A DNA stretch of 64,000 bases from Bifidobacterium breve (GTDB taxonomy: Bacteria; Actinomycetota; Thermoleophilia; Solirubrobacterales; Solirubrobacteraceae): contig CAMCUD010000002.1 in NCBI GenBank assembly GCA_945878865.1, forward strand, positions 1-64,000, given 5' to 3'. Of the stretch, positions 51,001 through 59,030 are shown piece by piece; within the stretch, counting starts at the first letter, position 1, and every line of letters begins with the position of its first letter. The position numbers were made by a program, and so were the translations under genes. The notes beneath the pieces are model-generated. The model was not told the origin of the DNA and searched no databases. It worked only from the letters and a program-made list of their open reading frames with translations.

Positions 51001-51179
51001 AGGTAGGCGGCCGGGCCGTCCGCGCCGAGCGTGACCGCGAGCTCGGCCGCCTCGACGTGCGGGGACGTCGCATCGTCCCCGGCGAAGACGGCGACGCAGG
51101 GCAGGTCAAGCGCGTCCGCGGCGCGGGCGACGCGGACGGCGACCTCGCCCCGGTTGGCGATAAGGAGCTTCGCGGGCAT
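48006..51179 (-). CDS. Single-chain acyl-CoA carboxylase (BC-BCCP-CT)
   Basis: 1057 residues combining three enzymes. Biotin carboxylase (about 1-445): KLLIANRGEVAVRVARAA, ATP-grasp loop VAGGGGRGMRVIR, FIEANPRLQVEHTVTE. Biotin carrier (about 460-530): VVEAMKMHHE with the biotinylated Lys at 494. Carboxyltransferase (about 570-1057): GNCFAGNAALAGC and VDTPGFMVGPDAESAALVRR. It carboxylates acetyl-, propionyl- or longer acyl-CoA. Most bacteria use separate subunits; a fused chain like this resembles the long-chain acyl-CoA carboxylases described in some actinobacteria and mycobacteria. Acyl chain preference cannot be read. Confidence 0.95.
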   Translation of the reverse strand: MPAKLLIANRGEVAVRVARAADALDLPCVAVFAGDDATSPHVEAAELAVTLGADGPAAYLDIDALVAAAQQTGCTHVHPGWGFLSESAAFARACADAGIVFVGPSPAVLDRLGDKVAARALAQELGVPVPRATSTSSPDDVRAFMTELGRPLMLKAVAGGGGRGMRVIRDAGAIDEAWERCAAEARVATGSDALYAEELVERARHVEVQLVGDGTGDVLALGDRDCSLQRRHQKLVEIAPAPGLPDGLRAALVDAAATIGRELRLAGLATCEFLVDLDDDERFVFIEANPRLQVEHTVTEEIYGVDLVVAQLRLATGASLADTGLADATPRGSAVQARVNAERSGPDGAPLPAAGTLTRFAAPEGVRVDTAARAGVTVDPRYDTLLAKVVARGASFAAAVDAARAAVVALELGGVDTNIDLLGAILADEDVRAARLSTALLEARIRGDAADAAGVAVGPVDVTSPLTGVVVDIAAPTGTAVAAGAPVLVVEAMKMHHEVVTPVGGEIADVTVHPGNQIHPGDPLFRVVPGHVESAETGAAAVDLDTPRPDLAAVLARRAGLLDDARPAAVAKRRERGRRTARENVADLVDDGTFSEYGGLVLAAQRARRDEADLIANTPGDGIVLGTAEIGGVQTAVLSYDYSVMAGTQGYRNHQKTDRILELAERRALPVVLFAEGGGGRPGDTDFAELFQLTVPTFATFARLSGLVPRIGIVSGNCFAGNAALAGCCDVLIATPEASLGMGGPAMIEGGGLGRFAPGDVGPMDMQVPNGVVDVLVDDEAEAVATARRLVALLAGRREDEWTCADQRELRGLIPEDPKRIHDARAVLDTFVDTGSALELRRGYGRGVVTALARIEGRAVGVLANDPAHLSGALDAEASEKAGRFVQLCDAFGLPVVSLVDTPGFMVGPDAESAALVRRASRMFTSAATISVPWVCVVVRRAYGLGAQAMAGGGFHVPVLNIAWPTGEFGAMGVEGAVRLALRKELEAIEDEGEREQRVRDLVEQVRGQSGALNMAAHFEIDDVIDPVDTRARVTAALDAFPVPPSDGRRRTMVDVW

Positions 51180-51232
51180 GCCGACAGCTTCGCGGTCGGG
51201 GTGGTCGGCGCGCGCTGCGCTCGCCTGCCACC

Positions 51233-53257
51233 ATGTCCCGCGTGCCTCACATGCTCAGCATCTCCCGAATGATCGCCGTCCTCGGTGTCGCGTTCGGCGG
51301 ACTCGCCCTTCCCGCGACCTCCATCGCCGCGATCACCTGGCGTCAGCTGGATCCGGCGCCAAGCTGCGTCGCCACCGCCGGTGACGCAATCGCGACGACG
51401 ACTGAGGCGGGGCCCGCGCGGGACGTGCAGCTGTGGGACGCGACGCTGCAGCCGCTTCCACCGCTGGCTCTGGGCCTCCTCGCCGACTGCCCGCAGGTCG
51501 CCGGTGACCGGCGGGGGACACTGGCGGCAGCTGGGGAGGTCCACACGTCGGATGGGCGCGGGGTGCGCGTGGTCGCCCGCGACGCCGACGGGACGACCGT
51601 CGACGCGGGCTCGACGACGGGTGTCCGTCCGGCCGTGGCTGTCGGCAGTGCAGGCGACGTGGTCGCCGCGTGGCTCGAGACGCGAGAGCGCAACCGCGGC
51701 GAGAGTCAGGCCCGGGTCCAGCTCGTGCGTCGCACGCCCGGCGGCGCCTTCGGCCCGGCCGAGCCGGTCGGGGACTGGTTCCCGGCCGAGCTGCCCGCCG
51801 CGGACACCATCCTGCGCGTGGGCGTCGATGGCGCCGGAGCCGTGAGTGTCGCGGTGGCGCACGGCGTCGAGGGCGGTCAGACCGTGGGCTCCGACGACGC
51901 GGGCGTGGTCGTGGTCCACCAGGCCACCCGTGGCGCGGCGTTCGGCGCGCCTGAGGTCCAGACATCCACTCGGTGGGATGAGCCGGGACTCTCGCTCTCC
52001 GTGGCGGACGACGGTGCGCGGGCGATCGTCTATGTCACGCAGGGTCGCTTACGGGTGATGGACTCGTCACCGGCGGGCACCTTCGGAACGCCGCAGGCGC
52101 TTGCGGCACGCGGCACGCCGAGCTCGCCGACGGTCAAGATCACTCCGGGGGGCGGCGGGGTCGTCACGTGGGTTGCGGCGTCCGGGCGGGACGGGTCGGC
52201 CGCCGCGATGTATGCCGCCGTGCGGACCGGCCGAGGCCCCTTCACGGCTCGGCGTCGTCTGGACGCGGTCAACCTGGGCGTGTCCCGCTCGGACGAGTCG
52301 GCCGCATTCGACGCGCTTGGCGCGTTCGTGCGCCTGCTGTCCTACGGCACCCTCGGGCTCGTGGCCGACCCGACGTCCTCCTCCATCGGCATCACGCCGG
52401 ATGGTGCTGTGACGATCGTGTTCGGCGGCTTCGCGTGTCCCTGTGCCGACGGCGATCTCCGCATCGCGGCCTACGCCGCTCGGGGCAGTCTGCAGCACGG
52501 CATCGGTGCGCCCGATGCGCTGACCGGGCCCGCGCTGTTGCCCGGTGGCGTCGCCGTGCTTCCCGACGGCGCGGTCGCCGTCTCGGTTTCGGAGGGCGCT
52601 TGGTCGGCGCCGGCGAGTGAGACGACGTTCGGTGCCGGCCGTCTGGGGGTGGTGCCGCCACAAAACGCCGAGCCGACGGCGGCCTCGCCCGGCCTGCGGG
52701 TGGTCGGCGTCCTGCGGTCCCGTCGCGCCGCGCAGGCGGTGTCCGTGGTCGTCCGGTGCGCCGCGGCCTGCGACGTACGCGGGATCGTGCGAGGACGCAG
52801 CGGACCGCTCGCTGCGGGGTCGGCGACGAGCCCGGGCGGCAAGCGCTTCACGGTGCGTCTGCGGACCGGCGTCGCCGCGGTGCCGCAGCGCCTGCGCATC
52901 GTGCTCCGCGCCACGCCGCAGGGGCGCAGCGGTCCCGAAGAGGTCCAGCGGGTGCGGGCAACCGTGCGCCGCGTGCGGGCGCGAGCGCCGCGGATCGTGG
53001 GTGCGAGCGCCCGCATCGTCAACGGGGAGGTCGCGGTGAGGTTCGCGACGACATCGCCCATGGACGACGGGCTCGTGACAATCGGCTACGCCGGCCGACG
53101 CGTCGAGGTCGTCTTGCCCTCGGATGGAACGAGCCGCTTCGCCGGCACCCTTCCCGGCCCACCTCCACGAGGCGACCGTCCCGTGGTCGTGAGCCTGCTG
53201 CCGTTCAGCGGCAACGAGGACGACGCGACGGTCGTGCGCCTTCCTGTCGGACGGTGA
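51233..53257 (+). CDS. Large secreted beta-rich protein, unknown
   Basis: 674 residues. Signal-like N-terminus (MLSISRMIAVLGVAFGGLAL). The body has repeated beta-strand units of PGGAFGPAEPV and SPAGTFGTPQALAARGTPS type, each with FGxxxxV, suggesting a beta-propeller or WD-like lectin fold, then a C-terminal beta-sandwich region (VRFATTSPMDDGLVTIGYAG). No enzyme motifs. Could be a surface or extracellular binding protein. ATG 51233 or 51251. Divergent from the carboxylase, 53 bp apart. Confidence 0.65.
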   Translation: MSRVPHMLSISRMIAVLGVAFGGLALPATSIAAITWRQLDPAPSCVATAGDAIATTTEAGPARDVQLWDATLQPLPPLALGLLADCPQVAGDRRGTLAAAGEVHTSDGRGVRVVARDADGTTVDAGSTTGVRPAVAVGSAGDVVAAWLETRERNRGESQARVQLVRRTPGGAFGPAEPVGDWFPAELPAADTILRVGVDGAGAVSVAVAHGVEGGQTVGSDDAGVVVVHQATRGAAFGAPEVQTSTRWDEPGLSLSVADDGARAIVYVTQGRLRVMDSSPAGTFGTPQALAARGTPSSPTVKITPGGGGVVTWVAASGRDGSAAAMYAAVRTGRGPFTARRRLDAVNLGVSRSDESAAFDALGAFVRLLSYGTLGLVADPTSSSIGITPDGAVTIVFGGFACPCADGDLRIAAYAARGSLQHGIGAPDALTGPALLPGGVAVLPDGAVAVSVSEGAWSAPASETTFGAGRLGVVPPQNAEPTAASPGLRVVGVLRSRRAAQAVSVVVRCAAACDVRGIVRGRSGPLAAGSATSPGGKRFTVRLRTGVAAVPQRLRIVLRATPQGRSGPEEVQRVRATVRRVRARAPRIVGASARIVNGEVAVRFATTSPMDDGLVTIGYAGRRVEVVLPSDGTSRFAGTLPGPPPRGDRPVVVSLLPFSGNEDDATVVRLPVGR

Positions 53258-53269
53258 CCGCGATCGAGC

Positions 53270-53491
53270 TCACCAGGTGAGCTCGATCTCCATCTCCGTC
53301 TCGTCCTCCGAGATCTCGAACTCGAGCTTGAGGTTGACCTGATCGGGCACCTTCGCCTTGATCGTCATTCCGCCTCGCTCGAACTCCAGGTTGTTGTGCC
53401 GTGCGAGCTGGTCGGCGATCTCGCGCAGGCGGCCCGCGGCTTCCTCGCGGCTGACCTGCGTCTTCTCCTTGAGTTCAATGAGGTCGCTCAT
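53270..53491 (-). CDS. Amphi-Trp domain protein
   Basis: 73 residues. SREEAAGRLREIADQLARHN and a C-terminus EMEIELTW: this is the amphi-Trp domain, a short amphipathic strand ending in a nearly terminal Trp, found in small bacterial proteins of unknown role. It is strongly charged and cytosolic. Convergent with 51233 and 10 bp downstream of a divergent gene's stop. Confidence 0.85.
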   Translation of the reverse strand: MSDLIELKEKTQVSREEAAGRLREIADQLARHNNLEFERGGMTIKAKVPDQVNLKLEFEISEDETEMEIELTW

Positions 53492-53501
53492 GGCGCGAAG
53501 C

Positions 53502-53807
53502 CTACGCGCTGAAGCGGGCCCGCATGCTCGGGTCGACGTGCTCGGCGAGCTCGGGGTGGCGCGACAGGTAGGCGGCGGCGAACGGGCACGTCGGCAGCAC
53601 GGTCTTCCCCTGCTCGGCGATCGCCTCGATCGCGCCGCGCACGAGCTTGCCGCCGAGCCCCTCGCCCTCGTGGCCCTCGAGGACCTCGGTGTGCGCGAGG
53701 ATGACGCTCTCGCCGCCCGGAAGTTCGTCGAGCCAGCCGACGAGCTCGCCGTCGATACGCAGCTCGTGACGCCGCGCCGCCTCGTCGTAGGTGAGCTCCT
53801 CGGCCAT
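53502..53807 (-). CDS. Short GNAT-like N-acetyltransferase (YjdJ/NATD1-type)
   Basis: 101 residues. RHELRIDGELVGWLDELPG, AHTEVLEGHEGEGLGGKLVR and TVLPTCPFAAAYLSRHPE match the minimal GNAT fold: the acetyl-CoA binding loop is GHEGEGLGGKL, and CPFxxxYLSRHPEL is the family signature. Substrate unknown. ATG 53807 lies next to a GTG; start overlaps the MarR stop by GTGA. Third gene of the VOC-MarR-GNAT operon. Confidence 0.9.
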   Translation of the reverse strand: MAEELTYDEAARRHELRIDGELVGWLDELPGGESVILAHTEVLEGHEGEGLGGKLVRGAIEAIAEQGKTVLPTCPFAAAYLSRHPELAEHVDPSMRARFSA

Positions 53808-54343
53808 CACGCCACCTCGTCCGGGCCGCGGGTGCAGATCGGCGCACCGGGCTCGGAGATCCGGGCGAGCAGCGCCGCCAGCTGCGCGGTCTCGTCGGCG
53901 TCGAGGTGTGCCAGGAGCGTGTCCTGGATCGTCTCGGCTGCGGTCGTCTGCGCAGCTGCGACGAGGTCGGCGCCGGCGTCGGTCAGGGTGGCGTTGACGG
54001 CGCGCGCGTCCGACGGGCAGGTGCGCCGGACCATGAGCCCGCGCTGCTCGAGCGTCACCGCGATGCGCGACACCCGGCTGAGGCTCAGCCCGGCGTCGTC
54101 GGCGAGCGCGGTGAGTCGCATCGTGCGCTCGTCGGCGATCGCCAGGCGGCCGAGGAGGAGGAGCTGGCTCACGGTGAGGTCGTGCTCGTGCTCGACCGCC
54201 GTGTCGACCGCGTCGCGCACGGTCTGCTCGGCGGCGTGCAGCTGCTCCCAGACCGCGAGCTCGGCGGGCGCCCACGTGGCGGCACGCGCGCCGCCGAACA
54301 TCGACGCGGCGCGCGAGCGGAGGGTCTGATCGGTCGTCGCCAT
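53807..54343 (-). CDS. MarR-family regulator
   Basis: 178 residues. Winged helix: LTVSQLLLLGRLAIADERTM, ADDAGLSLSRVSRIAVTLEQ and GLMVRRTCPSDARAVNATLT. Single Cys (RRTCPSDARA) at the wing could be redox-active but needs testing. Located between a VOC protein and an acetyltransferase, it likely represses the operon, and the dyads at 55272-55310 are candidate sites. Many MarR/VOC pairs sense quinones or phenols. Confidence 0.92.
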   Translation of the reverse strand: MATTDQTLRSRAASMFGGARAATWAPAELAVWEQLHAAEQTVRDAVDTAVEHEHDLTVSQLLLLGRLAIADERTMRLTALADDAGLSLSRVSRIAVTLEQRGLMVRRTCPSDARAVNATLTDAGADLVAAAQTTAAETIQDTLLAHLDADETAQLAALLARISEPGAPICTRGPDEVA

Positions 54344-54354
54344 GGCGAGCCAGC

Positions 54355-55254
54355 CTACGCCGGGTCCCGGGCGACGAGCACGGCGTTGCCCGACGGGTCG
54401 GTGAGCAGGATGCCGTCGGTCCGTTCGGTGACCCTCGTGCCGGCCCGGGCCGCGCGCTCGCGTACCGCGTCGACGTCGGCGGCGGTCGGGACGTAGACCG
54501 TCCAGTGCCGCAGCCCCGCGGCGTCGGGCGGCGACGGCGGGACACCCTCACCCCGCCACACGTTGATCGCGACGTGGTGGTGGTAGCCGCCTGCGGCGAG
54601 GAACTTCGCCGAGCCGGGCAGCTCGACGATCGGCTCGAAGCCGATGACGTCGCGATAGAAGCGGTCGGCCGCCTCGAGGTCACCGACGTGCAGATGCAGA
54701 TGCCCGGTCTGGAAGCCCGGCTCGACGTGCTCGGGAACCGGGCCGGAGCCGACCAGCCGGAACAGGTCGTCGGTGTCGAGCGGGCGCGGGCGGATCGCGT
54801 CGATCGTGCCGTGGAAGTCCGGCCAGGCGTCGCGTGGGCGGTCGGCGGCGAGCTCCAGGCCGTTGCCGTCGGGGTCCGGCAGATAGATCGCCTCGTGCGT
54901 GCCGTGGTCCGACGCGCCGGAGATCGGCGTGCGCGTCGCGGCCAAGCGGGCGGCGGCGCGGGCGAGTTCCAGGCGGGTGGGGTAGAGGACGGCGACGTGG
55001 TAGAGCCCCGCGTGCCGGCCGGCGGGCCGGACGGCGGCGTCCGCGACGAGCACGAGCACGTCCTCGCCTCCGGCGCCCAGGCCGGCGCGGCCCGCGTCGT
55101 CGTCGCGCCAGTGCAGGCGCAGTGCGAGTGGGCCGGTGTAGAAGGCCAGCGCACGGTCGAGGTCGCGGACGACGAGCTCGGTGGGGCCGAGTCGCGTGGC
55201 GGCGGGGAGCACGCCGGCGGACGTCGCGGTGGGGGAGGTGGTGGGGTTCGTCAT
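54355..55254 (-). CDS. Two-module VOC protein (extradiol dioxygenase-like)
   Basis: 299 residues, two VOC halves (about 20-130 and 165-290). The metal residues fit catechol-2,3-dioxygenase-type proteins: His in LYHVAVLYPT, His in TGHLHLHVGDLEAADRFYRD and a further Glu in the C-terminal part. CatE-like enzymes break catechol rings or act on hydroquinones. With MarR next door this matches an MhqR/CatE-type quinone response. ATG 55254 starts MTNPTTSPTATSAGV; operator-like dyads lie just upstream. Confidence 0.88.
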   Translation of the reverse strand: MTNPTTSPTATSAGVLPAATRLGPTELVVRDLDRALAFYTGPLALRLHWRDDDAGRAGLGAGGEDVLVLVADAAVRPAGRHAGLYHVAVLYPTRLELARAAARLAATRTPISGASDHGTHEAIYLPDPDGNGLELAADRPRDAWPDFHGTIDAIRPRPLDTDDLFRLVGSGPVPEHVEPGFQTGHLHLHVGDLEAADRFYRDVIGFEPIVELPGSAKFLAAGGYHHHVAINVWRGEGVPPSPPDAAGLRHWTVYVPTAADVDAVRERAARAGTRVTERTDGILLTDPSGNAVLVARDPA

Positions 55255-55271
55255 CGGGACCTCAAAGAAAC

Positions 55272-55310
55272 GCTTGCGCTGACAAGCATAGCCGGTGGTT
55301 GCGTGCGCAA
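55272..55310. promoter_or_regulatory. MarR-type dyads before the VOC operon
   Basis: GCTTGcgctgaCAAGC (55272-55287) and TTGCGtgCGCAA (55299-55310) share TTGCG half-sites, 18-56 bp upstream of ATG 55254. Paired dyads in this spot fit autoregulation by the MarR gene at 53807. They also lie 62 bp before the plus-strand glutamine amidotransferase gene. Confidence 0.55.
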
Positions 55311-55371
55311 GCAGATCGGGTCGCCCGGACCGGGTGACGCATGGGCGCGCGACGCGCGCGAGGATCGGGGC

Positions 55372-56229
55372 ATGTGCAGATGGATGGCGTGGCACGGGCA
55401 GCCGATGCTCCTCGAAGATCTCCTCTTCCGCCCCAAGCACGGGCTCATCGACCAGAGCCTGCATTCGCGGATGGGGGCGGAGACCACGAACGGCGACGGA
55501 TTCGGCGTCGGCTGGTACGGCGAGGGCGACGGCCCCGGCGCGTATCGCAGCACGCAGCCCGCGTGGGGTGACGCGAACCTCCGTCACCTCGCCGGCCACG
55601 TCCGCTCGCCGCTCTTCCTGGCGCACGTGCGCGCGACGACGGGAACGGCGATCCAGCAGTCCAACTGCCACCCGTTCCACCACGAACGCTGGCTGTTCGT
55701 CCACAACGGCCTCGTGGCCGGCTTCCGCGACCTGCGCCGCGAGCTCATGCTCGAGCTCGATCCGGCGCGGTTCCCCGACGTCATGGGCTCGACCGACTCG
55801 GAGGTCCTCTTCCATCTCGCGCTGACCTACGGGCTGGCCGAGGACCCGGTGCTCGCGCTCGAGCGCGTCCTCGGCCTCGTCGAGGAGCGTGCCGCCCGCC
55901 ACGGCATCGCCGACGTGCTGCAGGCCAGCATCGGGGTGAGCGACGGCGAGCGCCTCTGGGCCGTCCGCTACGCGACGACCGGCACGCCGCGCACGCTCTT
56001 CGTCTCCGCCGACGTCGACGCGGTCCGCCGCCTGCACCCCGAGGCCGAGAACCTCGCCCTGCTGCACGAGGGCGACCGCCTCGTCGTCTCCGAGCCGCTC
56101 GCCGACCTCAGCGGCGCCTGGCACGAGCTGCGGCCCGGCTCGGCGCTCGTGGTCGACCCCGACGGGGCGCTGCATCACCGGCGCTTCCATCCGGAAGCGC
56201 CGGGTGAGCACGGGTGGGAGCCGCTCTAG
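55372..56229 (+). CDS. Class-II glutamine amidotransferase domain protein
   Basis: 285 residues. Cys2 after Met is the Ntn-type nucleophile (MCRWMAWHGQP). ETTNGDGFGVGWY and FVHNGLVAGF are the typical GATase-2 oxyanion and substrate loops, with LAHVRATTGTAIQQSN and the TDSEVLFH motif. It resembles YafJ and EgtC-like stand-alone domains that release ammonia or act on gamma-glutamyl amides. No synthase partner or ergothioneine gene is nearby. ATG fixed by the required Cys2. Confidence 0.92.
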   Translation: MCRWMAWHGQPMLLEDLLFRPKHGLIDQSLHSRMGAETTNGDGFGVGWYGEGDGPGAYRSTQPAWGDANLRHLAGHVRSPLFLAHVRATTGTAIQQSNCHPFHHERWLFVHNGLVAGFRDLRRELMLELDPARFPDVMGSTDSEVLFHLALTYGLAEDPVLALERVLGLVEERAARHGIADVLQASIGVSDGERLWAVRYATTGTPRTLFVSADVDAVRRLHPEAENLALLHEGDRLVVSEPLADLSGAWHELRPGSALVVDPDGALHHRRFHPEAPGEHGWEPL

Positions 56230-57053
56230 GAGGCGGTGCCCGCCGCGGCGCCGCGCTGGGCGTCCACGCGCGAGGTGAACTCGAGGATCGTCCGGCTGAC
56301 GAGCGCCGGGTCGTCCCAGTGCGGCAGGTGGCCGAGGTTCGGCAGGTCGATGAACTCCGCGTCGGGCAGGATGCGGTGCAGACGGGCCGAGTAGCGCTTC
56401 GGCGGCAGGACCCGGTCGCGCGTGCCCCACGCGATGCGCACGGGCGCGTCGAACGGCTCGAGCTCGTCGAAGTGCTGGGTCTTCGAGGCCTCGAGGACCT
56501 CGAGCGTCACCGCGCAGTTCGCCGCGCCCTGCATGAGCGAGTACGCGTCGGCGGCCGAGAGCCGGTCGGGTCGCGCGATGATCTCGCGCAGCGCCGCGCG
56601 GCGCAGGCGCGGGCGGGCGGCCACCATCTTCATCTGGCGGCGGCCGTACTGCGAGCTGTAGTGCATCCGCAGGAAGAGCCGCCGCACGCGGCGAGCCTCA
56701 GGCGTGTCGTGCTCCCAGCCGCCGGCCGGGCAGAGCCCGACGACGGAGACGGCGCGGCCGCGCGCGGCCAGCGCCAGGGCGAGCCAGCCGCCGAGCGAAT
56801 TGCCGACGAGATGCGCGCGCTCGATGCCCGCGTCGTCGAGCAGCCGCTCGACCTCGGGGAGCATCGTCTCCCAGGAGAACGACGCCGGCAGCGGGGCGCC
56901 GCCGTGGTGGCCGGGCAGCGTGGGGGCGAACACCTCGTGGTGCGCCTCGAGCTCCGGCAGGATCGGCGTCCACGTGCGCCAGGTGTCGGTGAAGCCGTGG
57001 AGCAGCACGAGCGGCGTGCCCGCGCCGCCGCGGTGAGCAGCAGTGACCTCCAT
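56226..57053 (-). CDS. Alpha/beta-fold hydrolase
   Basis: 275 residues. Nucleophile elbow GNSLGG (AHLVGNSLGGWLALA), oxyanion region LVLLHGFTDTWRTW, and catalytic His in LPNLGHLPHWDDPALVS. No signal peptide. Family of esterases, epoxide/haloalkane hydrolases and C-C hydrolases; specificity cannot be read. Overlaps the convergent amidotransferase by 4 nt. ATG 57053 begins MEVTAAHRGG. A TGTGTACACA palindrome lies 30 bp upstream. Confidence 0.92.
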   Translation of the reverse strand: MEVTAAHRGGAGTPLVLLHGFTDTWRTWTPILPELEAHHEVFAPTLPGHHGGAPLPASFSWETMLPEVERLLDDAGIERAHLVGNSLGGWLALALAARGRAVSVVGLCPAGGWEHDTPEARRVRRLFLRMHYSSQYGRRQMKMVAARPRLRRAALREIIARPDRLSAADAYSLMQGAANCAVTLEVLEASKTQHFDELEPFDAPVRIAWGTRDRVLPPKRYSARLHRILPDAEFIDLPNLGHLPHWDDPALVSRTILEFTSRVDAQRGAAAGTAS

Positions 57054-57082
57054 GGGCGGGAATCCTACCGAGGGGTTGCAAG

Positions 57083-57092
57083 TGTGTACACA
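57083..57092. promoter_or_regulatory. TGTGTACACA palindrome
   Basis: A 10-bp perfect palindrome in the divergent gap between the hydrolase (57053, minus) and the fatty acyl-AMP ligase (57288, plus). With its right-hand neighbour TGCACA it makes a looser 16-bp dyad. A similar TTGTACACA precedes the first TetR (44167-44175), which could be its regulator. Confidence 0.35.
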
Positions 57093-57287
57093 GGTGCACA
57101 ATCCGACATACGGAGTTCATACGTCGAGAAGGCCGTTCCCCGCTGGATCAGGCCCCGATGCCGGGCTACGATGTCTCGCGCGCTCACGCTCCGACTCCTG
57201 GTGTAACGGAACGGGGCCGACGCACTGCGAACCACACCTGGGGGTGGCGGAGATGGACACGGTCATGACCGCGAGGGCGGGGGCCCG

Positions 57288-59030
57288 ATGACGGCGGCGT
57301 ACAAGACGTTCGCGAGCGTGCTCGCGGCCAACGCGGAGCGGGACGCCGACGGCCTGGCGTTCACCTTCCTCAGTGACAAGGGCGACACGGTCGTCACGAA
57401 CCTCGAGCTGTACGAGCGCGCGCAGGCGATCGCGCGCCGCCTGCGCGAGACGCTGCCCGTCGGCGCGCGCACGATGATCCTCTTCCCGCCCGGCATCGAC
57501 TACGTCGCGTCGGTCTTCGGGTGCTTCGCCGCGGGCGTGATCGGCGTCTCCGCGGTCCCGCCGCACCCCGCGCGCCTGCACCGCACGCTGCCGCGCCTGC
57601 TCGCGATCGCCGAGGACGCCGACGTCGAGGCGGTGCTCACGACCGAGGCCATCAAGGAGACCGCGCAGCCGCTGCTCGCCGGCGGGGGCGACACGCCGCT
57701 GGCCAAGGCCGACTGGATCGCCGCCGACGACGAGGCTGTCGCGGCGCTGCGTGCCGGCAGCGACGCGTACATCGACGAGATGAGCGAGGTCGCGTTCCTG
57801 CAGTACACGTCGGGCTCGACCGCCACGCCGCGCGGCGTGATGCTCACCCAGACGAACCTGCTGGAGAACACCGCGTCGATCACCCGGCACTTCGGCATGG
57901 GGCCGGAGAGCATCGGCTTCATCTGGCTGCCGCCGTACCACGACATGGGCCTGATCGGCGGGATCCTGCAGCCCGTCTACTGCGGCGTGCACTGCGCGCT
58001 CATGAACCCGCTCGCGGTCATCAAGCGGCCCGAGGCATGGCTGCACGGCATCGCCCGGTTCGGTGCGACGGTCTCGGGCGGCCCGAACTTCGCCTACGAC
58101 CTGTGCGTCAAGCGCATCGAGGACGAGAAGCTCGAGGGGCTGGACCTCTCAACCTGGGAGGTCGCCTTCAACGGCGCCGAGCCCGTCCGCGCCTCGACAC
58201 TCAAGGCGTTCAGCGAGCGCTTCGCGCCGTACGGCTTCCGGGCCAAGGCGCACCTGCCCTGCTATGGCCTGGCCGAGGGCACGCTCATCATCACGGGCAA
58301 GCCGCACGAGCAGCCGCCGAAGATCACGGAGTTCGACGCCGCCGAGCTCGAGGCCGGCCGCGCGGTCGTCCTCGAGGACAGCGAGCGCTCGATGCCGCTG
58401 GTCAGCTCCGGTGTCACCGACCACCTCCACGAGGTCAAGATCGTCGACCCGACCCACCTGACGCCGCTGGTCGACGGCCAGATCGGCGAGGTCTGGATCA
58501 ACGGCCCGAGCGTCGCGGCCGGCTACTGGCGCCGCGACGACGAGAACGCCGACCTGTTCGGCGCCAAGCTCTCCGGGCCGCTGGCCGACGACAAGGAATG
58601 GCTGCGCTCCGGGGACCTCGGCACCATCGTCGACGGCGAGCTGTACATCGTCGGCCGCTCGAAGGACCTGCTCATCGTGCGCGGGCGCAACATCCACCCG
58701 CACGACGTCGAGGAGGCCGCTGAGGCGGCGCACCCGCTGCTGCGCCCGCACTGCAGCGCCGCGTTCCCGGTGTCGCTCGACGACCCGAGCCACGTCTCGA
58801 TGGCGCTGGAGATCGACCCGCCCAGCGAGGAGGACGACCTCGACGAGATCATCGCCGCGATTCGCGTGCAGGTCTCACGCGAGCTCGAGCTCAAGCTCCA
58901 GGGTGTGGCGCTCGTCCCGGTCGGCGCGGTCCCGAAGACGACGAGCGGCAAGGTCCAGCGGCGCCTGTGCCGCCAGCAGCTGCTCGACGGCGAGATCGAG
59001 CCGATCGCGGCCTGGCACGCCGACGTCTAG
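57288..59030 (+). CDS. Fatty acyl-AMP ligase (FadD32/FAAL-like)
   Basis: 580 residues of the adenylate-forming family. P-loop YTSGSTATPRGVMLTQTN, A5 region CYGLAEGTLIITG, and C-terminal motif LRSGDLGTIVDGELYIVGRS. LPPYHDMGLIGGILQPVY and FAAGVIGVSAVPPHPARLHR are typical of FAALs, which pass acyl-AMP to carrier proteins rather than to CoA. An FAAL normally serves a polyketide or lipopeptide synthase, and none is in this window. ATG 57288 with GAGGGCGGGGG upstream. Downstream is a convergent aminotransferase. Confidence 0.93.
   Translation: MTAAYKTFASVLAANAERDADGLAFTFLSDKGDTVVTNLELYERAQAIARRLRETLPVGARTMILFPPGIDYVASVFGCFAAGVIGVSAVPPHPARLHRTLPRLLAIAEDADVEAVLTTEAIKETAQPLLAGGGDTPLAKADWIAADDEAVAALRAGSDAYIDEMSEVAFLQYTSGSTATPRGVMLTQTNLLENTASITRHFGMGPESIGFIWLPPYHDMGLIGGILQPVYCGVHCALMNPLAVIKRPEAWLHGIARFGATVSGGPNFAYDLCVKRIEDEKLEGLDLSTWEVAFNGAEPVRASTLKAFSERFAPYGFRAKAHLPCYGLAEGTLIITGKPHEQPPKITEFDAAELEAGRAVVLEDSERSMPLVSSGVTDHLHEVKIVDPTHLTPLVDGQIGEVWINGPSVAAGYWRRDDENADLFGAKLSGPLADDKEWLRSGDLGTIVDGELYIVGRSKDLLIVRGRNIHPHDVEEAAEAAHPLLRPHCSAAFPVSLDDPSHVSMALEIDPPSEEDDLDEIIAAIRVQVSRELELKLQGVALVPVGAVPKTTSGKVQRRLCRQQLLDGEIEPIAAWHADV

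Noticed and set aside
57043-57291. An 82-codon frame ending at the FAAL start with an ATGA overlap
   Set aside because: It overlaps the hydrolase 5' end and the palindrome region, has no fold-like pattern, and one coincident overlap is not enough.
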